A DNA stretch of 64,000 nt, taken from the NCBI RefSeq assembly GCF_004745505.1, contig NZ_RKLX01000001.1, positions 186,001 through 250,000 of the forward strand, read 5' to 3'. Shown here in pieces: positions 35,439 through 43,166 of the stretch. Both the position numbers and the translations under genes were made by a program. Origin of the DNA: Levilactobacillus suantsaiihabitans. Its GTDB lineage: Bacteria; Bacillota; Bacilli; Lactobacillales; Lactobacillaceae. The notes beneath the pieces are model-generated. The model searched no databases and was not told the DNA's origin. It worked only from the letters and a program-made list of their open reading frames with translations. Positions within the stretch are counted from its first letter, which is position 1. Each line of letters begins with the position of its first letter.

Positions 35439-36488
35439 TTATTTGAACGTGTAAACTAACTTCTTGCTGTAGTTACCGTTGTGGTAAGCACTCGCTGCCA
35501 CACTCGCTTGACCGTAAGCCAAGACCATGCTGTAAGCATCCTTGATAGACCCGTCAGCCTTAACGTAACTGAACATGGCCTTCAAAGGCGTTGCCGTTTG
35601 GCCCTTCTTGATGGCCTTCTTGTTGACGAACTTGTAAGACGTCTTGGTCGTGCTCAACGCCAAAATACCTTCGGCCGTCGAGTTGGCGTTAGGATTTTCC
35701 TTGCCGTTGTAAGTGTACCCAAAGGCCCCACTCTTGTAGATGTTCTTCTTCAGATAGTTGCGACCAGCCACTTCGGCCTTCTTAACCGTCTTGTTCTTGC
35801 TCTTACTCATCATCATGGCAGTCACTGCCGTGGCCGTAGTATCAGCGTCGACGCTGGCAGCCGTGTTGTTGTAAGCCCAACCGTTGTTGGATTGCTTGTT
35901 CTTAGCGATCTTCAAGCTCAATGAGTTCTTGGAGAATTTGGCCTTGCTAGGCTTCTTGAAGGTCTTGTTGGAAGAAACGGCTATCAAGGCTTGGCTTTGC
36001 ACATTGACCGTTTGTTTGGACATGGATTGCTTGTACAATTTGTTAACCAGGTTCATGTTCTTCTTGGCGCCGGCTGGCTTGTACTTAGTCGGGTTAACGC
36101 CAATGGCTTGCAGACCAATGATGGCCGTAGCCAAGGTTGCGGGATCACTCTTGCTGTTGATGACCAGGTTCTTCTTGATCAACTTCTTGTTGGCCTTGGA
36201 GAACTTGTAGCCTTGCTTCTTCAAGCCTAACAGGAAATCAGAGTAACCCGAAGCGGCCCCCGTGGTTGGGAAAGCGGACTTGCTAAAGATCTTGGCTGTG
36301 CCGTTGACCCCATCCTTGTTTTGTTTCATCATTTTCTTCGCGTATGTATAGAGCGCTTTTTGTTTACTCTTTTGTGATTTCTTGGAAGCGACCTTGACAC
36401 TAGCGGCGTTGACATCCATGACAGGTACGACGGCCCCTAAAGCCATAACGGCGGTCAATGAAGCAGCAATTAACTTATTGTTCAACAT
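35439..36488 (-). CDS. Secreted alpha-barrel protein, terpenoid-cyclase/intrinsic-factor alpha-domain-like
   Basis: A 349-residue exported protein with a signal peptide ending near Val-Asn-Ala at residues 26-28. The mature part contains repeated helix pairs typical of alpha6/alpha6 toroids: DPATLATAIIGLQAIGVNP, NNGWAYNNTAASVDADTTATAVTAMM, SGAFGYTYNGKENPNANSTAEGILALS and a final DAYSMVLAYGQASVAASAY. This prenyltransferase-like repeat pattern is also that of the alpha-domain of human cobalamin carriers. It is encoded 15 bases after the ECF S-component and 28 bases before the DUF4430-like protein, so it should be part of a surface cobalamin-binding pair. Confidence 0.72.
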   Translation of the reverse strand: MLNNKLIAASLTAVMALGAVVPVMDVNAASVKVASKKSQKSKQKALYTYAKKMMKQNKDGVNGTAKIFSKSAFPTTGAASGYSDFLLGLKKQGYKFSKANKKLIKKNLVINSKSDPATLATAIIGLQAIGVNPTKYKPAGAKKNMNLVNKLYKQSMSKQTVNVQSQALIAVSSNKTFKKPSKAKFSKNSLSLKIAKNKQSNNGWAYNNTAASVDADTTATAVTAMMMSKSKNKTVKKAEVAGRNYLKKNIYKSGAFGYTYNGKENPNANSTAEGILALSTTKTSYKFVNKKAIKKGQTATPLKAMFSYVKADGSIKDAYSMVLAYGQASVAASAYHNGNYSKKLVYTFK

Positions 36489-36503
36489 GAAAAATATCCC
36501 CTT

Positions 36504-37208
36504 TTATAAAATATTATATTTCGTGACTAACCGATCCATCAGTTTTCGCCACGGGTGATACAACAGTAACAGACTCACGGCATTGGTTGCCGCGTGAAGC
36601 GCGTCAAACATGAGACTGGCGGCAAACGACAGGAAGAAGCTGGCGGGACGCAACGGCCGAACGTAGGCCAGGGCGTACCACAGATCCATAATCCAGCCGA
36701 ACCAAAAGCCCCACAAGGCGCCCCAGACGACCATCACCCAGACCTTATTTTTCAGCGGCGTCCGCCCAATCAAACCGGTCGTCAGGCCCATCAGGCCCCA
36801 GGCCAACATTTGCCACGGCGTCCACGGGCCTTGACCCAAGAACAGGTTGGAGACCAGTGCCATCATCGACCCCGAAACGAAGCCCAGTTCTGGCCCCAAG
36901 GTAATCGCGCTGACGATGACCACGAAACTGGTCAGTTGCACGTTGGGAATTGCCGCCAGCGGCACCCGGCCAATGACCCCTAGCGCCACGATCACCGCTA
37001 AGAACACCAACAGGCGCGTGCCCATTTGCCGCTTTTCAAAGTGCCAATAGGCTGGCAACAGGCTGCAAGCCAGACAGGCAAAACTAAAGATGACAAAATG
37101 ATGGCCTTTCACCAGCAACATCCCCGCCAATACCAGCAGCATCAAGCCCACCGGTACGACTAGGGTCCAACTATTTTTCCACCAACTACGCTGTTCGATC
37201 TTTCTCAC
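36504..37208 (-). CDS. cbrT: ECF transporter S component (predicted cobalamin-specific)
   Basis: A 234-residue membrane protein with six or more hydrophobic segments, the size and pattern of an ECF substrate-binding subunit. PNVQLTSFVVIVSAITLGPELGF and GQGPWTPWQMLAWGLMG resemble the CbrT/vitamin B12 type. It overlaps the end of the ATPase gene by 23 bases. The GTG start lies inside a strong ribosome site, so the real first codon is uncertain. The B12 assignment comes mostly from its neighbours (two transcobalamin-like proteins, B12-dependent pdu operon). Confidence 0.72.
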   Translation of the reverse strand: MRKIEQRSWWKNSWTLVVPVGLMLLVLAGMLLVKGHHFVIFSFACLACSLLPAYWHFEKRQMGTRLLVFLAVIVALGVIGRVPLAAIPNVQLTSFVVIVSAITLGPELGFVSGSMMALVSNLFLGQGPWTPWQMLAWGLMGLTTGLIGRTPLKNKVWVMVVWGALWGFWFGWIMDLWYALAYVRPLRPASFFLSFAASLMFDALHAATNAVSLLLLYHPWRKLMDRLVTKYNIL

Positions 37209-38859
37209 CTCCTTTCATGGCGACTTGCGTGACGTCGCGGCTGAACAAGGCGGTCGGCACCTGCTGGCGCAACAACCGGTTGATCGCCGTCGTGGACAAG
37301 AAATTGTCCGTAAAGAATTGCCGCGTCGGTTGCGGCTGATTGAGCCGGCCGTCAAACATGAACGTGCACGTGTCCGCAAATGCCGCGCAGAAATCCATGT
37401 CGTGACTGGCCATAATGATTGTCAGCCCATCTTCGTGGAAGCGTTGCAAGAACCGCCCAACCAGCTGCTTGGTCGCCGGATCCAAGCCCTTGGTCGGCTC
37501 ATCTAGCAACAAGACTTGCGGCTGGGTGATCAACGCCAAGGCCAAGCCGACCAGCTGTTGCTGCCCCCCGCTGAGGTCAAATGTGTTGTGGTCGGCCACT
37601 GCAGTCAATTGCAGTTCCGTGAGCAGTTGCGGCACCCGCTCCGTCGCGTCGACTCCCGCCAATTTGGCCTGGGCCGTCAATTCCTCGGTGACGGTCTCGC
37701 CGCTAAATTGCTCCGTCGGGTTCTGCGACAGGAAGCTCAGCCGCTGCAGACGGTCGTGATTTTTCATCTTCCAAACCACCTGCTGGTCGAGCTTGACCTT
37801 ACCATGTTGGGGCTTGCGCAGGCCCGCCAAGACACTCAGCAACGTGGACTTGCCCGAGCCATTTTTACCAATGATTGCCAGCCAACTACCCGGCGTGACG
37901 TCCAGATCGACCTGATGCAAGATGTCGCCGGTCGTCGGATAACGCAAGGACACGCCCTTGGCCGTCAGGCTGAAGTCGCTGGACGGCGGGCTGGGTTGGG
38001 GCTGCGGTGACGGCACCGCCGCAAACCGCCAGGCCTGTTGGGCGATGACCTGGCGCCCAGTCGTCACCGTCAGTGGCAATTCGGCCACTGGCAAGTGATG
38101 CGCCAGGAAAAACGCGGGCACCGGCGGCACGAACGGTCGCAACGTCGGCTCCGCGTGCATGCGGACCAACCCCGCCGACACGGGGCCGTCGTAGGCCAAG
38201 CGGCCGTGTTCCAACAACACCAGCCGGTTAGCCAACGCCAGTACCCGACTCAATCGGTGCTCCGTCAAGATGATGGTGATGGCCAGTTCGTCATGCACCT
38301 GCTGTAAAATATTGAGGAAATTTTGCGCCGTGGTCGGGTCCAGTTGCGCGGTCGGTTCATCTAGCAAAATGACCTGCGGCTTCAATGCCAGCACCGAGGC
38401 CAGGTTGACCAGCTGGAGTTGGCCCCCCGACAAGTCTTGCACGGGCGTATGTAAGAGTGAATTCAAGCCCAAGAAGTTAGCCACCTCGGCAATTCGACCA
38501 TTCATCGCGGCCGTCGCGTACCCGAGATTTTCCAAGGGAAACGCCAGCTCCTCGATCACGGTTGCCATGATGGGCTGCACCTGAGGATCCTGGGCCACGT
38601 AGCCCAGCTGTTGCGCACTCACGTCGCCGGTCAAATCCGCTACTGGTGTCCCCTGGTAGGTCACCTGGCCCTGCTGAATGCCCGCCGGTTTGAGTTCGGT
38701 CTTCAATTGTTTGAGCAGCGTGGTCTTGCCGCTCCCAGTCGCGCCGACCACCGTGACAAAGTCGCCCGGATGAATGTCCAGGGAAATGTCGGTCAACGTG
38801 GGCACGGTCTGACCCGCATACGTGAAGGTCAGGTGTGTACTTTTGATTAGTTCTCGCAT
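37186..38859 (-). CDS. ECF transporter fused double ATPase
   Basis: A 557-residue protein with two ABC domains in one chain. Domain 1 has Walker A GATGSGKTT, signature LSGGQLQLV and Walker B VILLDEPT; domain 2 has GKNGSGKST, LSGGQQQLV and VLLLDEPTKGLDP. It energises uptake with the T and S components. Fusion of the two ATPases is common in dedicated (group I type) ECF systems, such as cobalt or B12, as opposed to the shared EcfA1/A2 module. It overlaps both neighbouring genes. Confidence 0.9.
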   Translation of the reverse strand: MRELIKSTHLTFTYAGQTVPTLTDISLDIHPGDFVTVVGATGSGKTTLLKQLKTELKPAGIQQGQVTYQGTPVADLTGDVSAQQLGYVAQDPQVQPIMATVIEELAFPLENLGYATAAMNGRIAEVANFLGLNSLLHTPVQDLSGGQLQLVNLASVLALKPQVILLDEPTAQLDPTTAQNFLNILQQVHDELAITIILTEHRLSRVLALANRLVLLEHGRLAYDGPVSAGLVRMHAEPTLRPFVPPVPAFFLAHHLPVAELPLTVTTGRQVIAQQAWRFAAVPSPQPQPSPPSSDFSLTAKGVSLRYPTTGDILHQVDLDVTPGSWLAIIGKNGSGKSTLLSVLAGLRKPQHGKVKLDQQVVWKMKNHDRLQRLSFLSQNPTEQFSGETVTEELTAQAKLAGVDATERVPQLLTELQLTAVADHNTFDLSGGQQQLVGLALALITQPQVLLLDEPTKGLDPATKQLVGRFLQRFHEDGLTIIMASHDMDFCAAFADTCTFMFDGRLNQPQPTRQFFTDNFLSTTAINRLLRQQVPTALFSRDVTQVAMKGGEKDRTA

Positions 38860-39740
38860 AGTCGGTATCCCACCTCACCCATCAATGGTAAATTAATAAA
38901 GCCAATCATGATTAAGCCGGCCCACCAATCGCCTGGGCCCAACACGCCAAACTGCGTGATGTCACCGGTCCAGCCCCAGCCGTGCAGGCGCAGACCCACG
39001 ATGATTGCAAAGACGAGCAGACTGACCACGCCAAAGACGGCGTCCATCGCCTGCCAACGGAAGGTCTGGTAATGACTGCGTTTCTTGGCGCCAAAGCCGC
39101 GCGCTTCCATCAATACCGCCGTTTCCATGGCCGCAGACACGGAGTCGATCAGCAGGATGCGCAGCAGTTGGCCGGTCTTTTGTAGCCGCCCGCGCCAGGC
39201 GCCTTCGCTCACCACGATGCCGCGGGTCTTTTGCAGCATGACCAGCCGCCGAAATTTCTGCGTAAACAAGTTGACCATGCGCAGCGAAATCGTTAGTAGC
39301 ATTGCCAAGCGCGGCACCACCGGAAACAGCAGGTAGCTGAGTTTGGGCGTAGTAATCACGCCATTGAACAACACGAAGGCAAGAATCATGCCCCCCAGCG
39401 ACAAGGCCATCGTCACCCCGTAGAGCACCGCGGTCTGCGTGATGCGCACCGTGAGACTGCCCAGGTGGCCGATCCACAACGGACGCCCGGTCTGATTCAG
39501 GATGACGTTGAACAGCCAGATCATCGCCATCAGCGACCCGACCCCTTTGAGAGTACGCCAGACCTTTTGGCGATCAAAATACCAGCCGCACAGACCGCAC
39601 AGCCCCACAAACAACGCTAGCGTGAGCACCAGGTGGTTGAAAATCAGCAATAATGTGAAGAGTTCAACGAAATAAATGGCCGCCACCAAGGGGTGTAGCC
39701 GACTGAAAAAAGTTAATTCGTCAAAGATACCCACACGCAT
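38847..39740 (-). CDS. ECF transporter T component
   Basis: A 297-residue energy-coupling membrane protein. Several hydrophobic helices are followed by the coupling region with two Ala-Arg-Gly-like motifs: KTRGIVVSEG and LMEARGFGAKKR, the second being the typical A-R-G of EcfT. The ATG at 39740 is used; a GTG at 39752 overlaps the ribosome site. First gene of the T-A-S-alpha-beta operon. Confidence 0.88.
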   Translation of the reverse strand: MRVGIFDELTFFSRLHPLVAAIYFVELFTLLLIFNHLVLTLALFVGLCGLCGWYFDRQKVWRTLKGVGSLMAMIWLFNVILNQTGRPLWIGHLGSLTVRITQTAVLYGVTMALSLGGMILAFVLFNGVITTPKLSYLLFPVVPRLAMLLTISLRMVNLFTQKFRRLVMLQKTRGIVVSEGAWRGRLQKTGQLLRILLIDSVSAAMETAVLMEARGFGAKKRSHYQTFRWQAMDAVFGVVSLLVFAIIVGLRLHGWGWTGDITQFGVLGPGDWWAGLIMIGFINLPLMGEVGYRLCEN

Positions 39741-39815
39741 TGCCCCGTTCACCGCCTTTCTGAAACCGTTTTCCAGGGTTCCATCTTATCATTTTTAGCC
39801 GCGACAAACCCACAA

Positions 39816-39830
39816 TATCTTGTTAAGATA
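39816..39830 (-). promoter_or_regulatory. Palindrome upstream of the B12 uptake operon
   Basis: TATCTT-GTT-AAGATA, 6-base perfect arms, about 75 bases before the ecfT start in an AT-rich stretch. Candidate operator; no B12 riboswitch was seen in this short leader. Confidence 0.35.
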
Positions 39831-40093
39831 GTCCTTTTTTGTACTACCAATAGCGTTTTTTTGCGATTTTACGGATTTCTTGTCGGTACCGGTAGAAATT
39901 ATACCAGGAAATGAGGCCAGCTGCTTGGACCACTCTTCTAAAATTGGGTGCTTGACGACGCGTGACCCCCTTAGCCACGGGAGTCAACCCTTTTTCGTTT
40001 TTTTCACAATCCTGAAGTTTTCCACGTGGCCTGTACCGCTGCCGCAACGCCAAGGCTTCTGGGACCCACCCAACGTCAGCCAAACGCGACAGT

Positions 40094-40470
40094 TACCGCT
40101 CGGCCTTTGCCCCGGCCACGATTCAAGGCCAATACCTCACCGGGACCGCGCCGCACACGGTCAGCCCCGATGGCTACACCTTAGACATCGCCTACAGGCT
40201 CCCGGATACGCGGAGCGGCAACTGGATTTGATTTTTGATTATCAAAATAATATTAAGCGGTACCCCGAATTTCAGGCCTATCTACGCCAACACCAGCCCA
40301 GGCTCCTGGCCGTTTGGGGCAAGAACGACCCGTCCTTCATTTACCCTGGTGCCGAGGCCTTCAAGCAAGACGACCCCCACACCGAAGTCGACCTGCTCGA
40401 CAGCGGCCACTTCGCCCTGGAGACCCACGCTAGCACGATTACCCAGTTGATTATTCGCTACTTTGGGTAA
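40094..40470 (+). pseudogene. Remnant of an alpha/beta hydrolase gene
   Basis: Two out-of-phase frames give a continuous hydrolase C-terminus. 40094-40231 reads YRSAFAPATIQGQYLTG... DGYTLDIAY and then hits a stop. From about 40204 another frame reads PGYAERQLDLIFDYQ and runs through LLAVWGKNDPSF (strand before the catalytic Asp) and LDSGHFALET (catalytic His) to the stop at 40470. So there is a frameshift at about 40190-40208, and the 5' part with the nucleophile is missing. The rest of the 39.74-40.09 kb stretch has a short minus-strand frame (39844-40083) that I cannot identify. Confidence 0.7.
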
Positions 40471-40488
40471 GCTAAAATGAGAGCGCCC

Positions 40489-40533
40489 CCGGCTGCCTTT
40501 TGGCGCACGTTTCAGCTACGTAAAGGTGACGCG
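40489..40533 (+). repeat. Dispersed structured repeat, partial copy B
   Basis: CCGGCTGCCTTTTGGCGCACG and the following TTTCAGCTACGTAAAGGTGACGCG match the 3' part of the repeat (copies at 9067, 46670 and 60449). The stem-forming 5' half is missing. Confidence 0.7.
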
Positions 40534-40592
40534 CAAAAAAAGGGGCCGCTGAAAAAACTAAAATGTTACTTGAAGAATCACCATCTAAGTCT

Positions 40593-40640
40593 AAAAATAG
40601 CCAGCAAAATGGATAGTTTCCTCCACTTTGCTGGCTATTT
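40593..40640 (-). terminator. Terminator after the glutamine amidotransferase-like gene
   Basis: AAATAGCCAGCAAAGTGGA / TCCATTTTGCTGGCTATTTTT on the minus strand, one mismatch, T-run at the end. Confidence 0.85.
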
Positions 40641-40671
40641 GACTGTATTTTTGGGAATTCGCGTTTGCAAA

Positions 40672-41370
40672 TTAGCTCAGTGCGCCGTTTCCCACCGTCG
40701 CATGCCGTTTGGTAATAAAATTCAATAGCTGAAAAGTCAGCGACTCCGTTTCAACCGATTCCGGATGATCCAAGATCTGCTGTGGCGTCTGGTTCAAGAC
40801 GGAGCCCGCTGCGTATTCGCCATCGTTGACCACCATTTCTCGGACGTTATTCGCTAAGGGCTCCAGGTGAAACTGCAGACCCAGCACGTTATCGCCCAAC
40901 AGGAAACCTTGATTGCGCAGGTGCGCGCTGGAGAACAGCAACTGCGCGCCTTGCGGCAGGTCAAACATCTCTTCGTGCCAGTGCAGGACGGTCACGGTTG
41001 GCGGAACACCTGGAATCACGGTACTCTGCCGGGTGACCGGGGCCCACCCCACTTCCTTGGCTGGCGCCGCATGAACGGCCCCACCCAGTTGCTTGACGAT
41101 TTGTTGCGCGCCAAAGCAGACGCCGAAGATGGGTTTGTGTGCGTCCAGGAGCTGTTGAATCAGCTGCCGTTCCGCCTTGATCCACGGCAAGTCATCGTTG
41201 GGGCTCATCGGTCCGCCCAAGACCACCAACAGGTCCGTTTGCGTGGCGGTCGGCAGCTGGCCAAATTCAGCCGGGTGGTAAACGTAAAGTTCATGCCGAT
41301 TGGCGTTGGCCCAGCTCTGAATGGCACCCGGGCCCTCGTCCGGCGTCTGTTGTAAAACGTTCACTCGCAC
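40672..41370 (-). CDS. Class I glutamine amidotransferase-like protein
   Basis: A 232-residue stand-alone GATase1 domain of the GMP-synthase-like group. The nucleophile elbow is FGVCFGAQQI (Cys), and LGLQFHLEP carries the His-x-Glu of the triad; LVVLGGPMSPNDDLPWI forms the oxyanion region. Proteins of this type hydrolyse glutamine or gamma-glutamyl compounds; the acceptor is unknown. Transcribed alone with its own terminator. Confidence 0.88.
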   Translation of the reverse strand: MRVNVLQQTPDEGPGAIQSWANANRHELYVYHPAEFGQLPTATQTDLLVVLGGPMSPNDDLPWIKAERQLIQQLLDAHKPIFGVCFGAQQIVKQLGGAVHAAPAKEVGWAPVTRQSTVIPGVPPTVTVLHWHEEMFDLPQGAQLLFSSAHLRNQGFLLGDNVLGLQFHLEPLANNVREMVVNDGEYAAGSVLNQTPQQILDHPESVETESLTFQLLNFITKRHATVGNGALS

Positions 41371-41396
41371 GTTAAAATTCCCCCTTAATCCAGCGA

Positions 41397-41422
41397 AACG
41401 CCATCCCAGCTGGCATGGCGTT
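41397..41422 (-). terminator. Possible weak terminator of the secreted protein gene
   Basis: AACGCCAT / ATGGCGTT with inner CAGCTGG palindrome; only TTT follows on the minus strand. Confidence 0.4.
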
Positions 41423-41533
41423 CACTGATACATTATGCTGAAACTAATTCTTTTCCGCAACACAACTTGAGCTGGTCACCTACCGTCCGCCAACTGCCCT
41501 ATCAGCCAGTGCAACAAAATTATACCGCAATGC

Positions 41534-42076
41534 TTATTTGTAATAGACCTCGCCGCTAAAATGCTTGGTGCCCCGCTGCTTGGCCACGTGTTTGCTGGTG
41601 TAATAGTGAGCCGCCGTCCAGACGCCGGCACCCCCGGCCTGGCTTAGGACTGGTACGCGTTTGCCACCGACCGTCTTGGTCATGACCCGGTAAAAGTCCC
41701 CGTCGCCCATGACCTGATTCCAGCCCCGGACGTTGAGCCACTGACTGCGATGAGACCGCACCGTGGTGGCCGTGCTCCAGGAGAAGTGGCGCCGGAATTT
41801 GGTGGTCGTTAGCTTGTGCGCGTGAATGTGCGCCAAATAGTTGACGGCGTGGTGCTCGCCGGCGTAGTAGGTCCGCCCGGAAATTGCTTTCGCGCTAAAT
41901 TTCAGCGTGGATAATTTCCCGTTGGCGTAGTGATACCAGGTGTGGCGGTAGCGTTTCGGCAGCGCCTTTAAGGTCGTCTTGGCCTTGGCTTGCGCCGTGG
42001 TGGGTGCCGGTAGGTGACCGCCACCGACCGTGGCCGCAGTGGCCAGCACGGCCAGCCCCATTAACAATTTTTTCAT
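41534..42076 (-). CDS. Secreted protein of unknown function
   Basis: A 180-residue exported protein starting MKKLLMGLAVLATAATVGGG with cleavage near Ala-Gln-Ala at 29-31. The mature part is rich in His, Lys, Tyr and Trp (RYRHTWYHYANGKLSTLKFS, GVWTAAHYYTSKHVA), with no cysteine and no recognised enzyme motif. It resembles the many small cell-surface proteins of lactobacilli in composition only. GGGAGG lies 8 bases before the ATG at 42076; the frame from 42127 is rejected. Confidence 0.7.
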   Translation of the reverse strand: MKKLLMGLAVLATAATVGGGHLPAPTTAQAKAKTTLKALPKRYRHTWYHYANGKLSTLKFSAKAISGRTYYAGEHHAVNYLAHIHAHKLTTTKFRRHFSWSTATTVRSHRSQWLNVRGWNQVMGDGDFYRVMTKTVGGKRVPVLSQAGGAGVWTAAHYYTSKHVAKQRGTKHFSGEVYYK

Positions 42077-42175
42077 ATCTGAATCCTCCCCGATGGCAAA
42101 CGGGTCCAGCCCATTTGTTACCTCCAATTATACGCTTGGTCGGCGGGCAGGTGTGTTACAGATTGACCACTAATC

Positions 42176-42586
42176 TCACTGGGGCTGCTCCGAATCGCTG
42201 TAGTATTCCGGCGCGGGGGCGTTCACCGGATGCGTCGCCAGCCAGTCCACGATTTGGTGGCCCAACGTTTCTCCCATCGGTGCCGACGCCGCAATTTGGG
42301 CCTTGGTGATTTGGTTGACGTGAATGCCGGCAGTGATGGTGCAGCTGCCCGGCAACACCGGTTGCACCACCCTGGCGATTCGCTCGCCAACAAAATTATC
42401 CTTGTGAAAGCGGCCATCATGGCTGGGAAACTTCACCGTGTGCAGCGGCGTGGTGCGGGTCAACGTGGTCACGTCGCCGATGTGGGGGTTACTGCCACCG
42501 GTCACCACGATGAGGAGGTCCTGGCCAATCACGGTCAGCTCCGCGGTGATTGTGTAATTTTCTTGCGTCACGTGAAATTTAGGCAC
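42176..42586 (-). CDS. lpdD: Gallate decarboxylase accessory subunit LpdD
   Basis: A 136-residue protein at the position and of the size of LpdD, the small subunit of the lactobacillar gallate/protocatechuate decarboxylase system. Conserved-looking parts are LLIVVTGGSNPHIGDVTTL and a final APAPEYYSDSEQPQ. The GTG at 42586 is chosen: GGAGGGGG lies 7 bases before it, and it begins 2 bases after the lpdB stop. Its exact task in the enzyme is not settled as far as I know. Confidence 0.83.
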   Translation of the reverse strand: MPKFHVTQENYTITAELTVIGQDLLIVVTGGSNPHIGDVTTLTRTTPLHTVKFPSHDGRFHKDNFVGERIARVVQPVLPGSCTITAGIHVNQITKAQIAASAPMGETLGHQIVDWLATHPVNAPAPEYYSDSEQPQ

Positions 42587-42588
42587 GG

Positions 42589-43152
42589 TTAATCCCCCTC
42601 CCAACGCTTGGCCTGGGGCACGGCAATCCCAAAGGCATCCAACACCTTCATGGTCTGGTGGTCGACCAGGTCTTGAATGGTCTGCGGCTGATTGTAAAAG
42701 GCGGGGATCGGTGGAATGATCTGGGCACCCAACTTAGCCAGCTTGGTCAGATTTTCCAAATGGATCACGCTCAGCGGCGTCTCGCGGGGAACAATCACCA
42801 ATTTGCGCTGTTCCTTGATGGTCACGTCGGCCGCGCGGGCAATCAGATTTTCGCCAAAGCCATAGGCGATACTGGCAACGGTCTTCATGCTGGCGGGCAC
42901 GATGATCATGCCGTCGCTTAGAAACGACCCGCTGGCAATCGCAGCACCCTGGTCGCGGTCACTATAAACGACGTCGGCTAGGCTCTTGATGTCGGCCAAC
43001 GTGGCGTCCGTTTCCAACGCCAAATTTTGTTTGGCCCAGGCACTCATGACCAAATGGGTCTCCACGTCGGGCATCGCCTGCAATTTTTTCAACAGGTCGA
43101 GTGCGTAAATTGTTCCGGAAGCACCGGTCACGCCAGTCACAATCTTCTTCAT
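42589..43152 (-). CDS. lpdB: Flavin prenyltransferase (UbiX-like), LpdB
   Basis: A 187-residue UbiX-family enzyme making prenylated FMN, the cofactor needed by the UbiD-like decarboxylase. Motifs: VTGVTGASGTIYALDLL at the N-terminus, SDGMIIVPASMKTVASIAYG, and VPRETPLSVIHLENLTKLA. Located between lpdC and lpdD with 14- and 2-base gaps, so the three form one operon. Confidence 0.93.
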   Translation of the reverse strand: MKKIVTGVTGASGTIYALDLLKKLQAMPDVETHLVMSAWAKQNLALETDATLADIKSLADVVYSDRDQGAAIASGSFLSDGMIIVPASMKTVASIAYGFGENLIARAADVTIKEQRKLVIVPRETPLSVIHLENLTKLAKLGAQIIPPIPAFYNQPQTIQDLVDHQTMKVLDAFGIAVPQAKRWEGD

Positions 43153-43166
43153 TTCCGATCAGTCCT

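Noticed and set aside
39844-40083. 79-codon minus-strand ORF upstream of the B12 uptake operon
   Set aside because: No ribosome site and no recognisable family. It may be the tail of a lost gene but cannot be supported.
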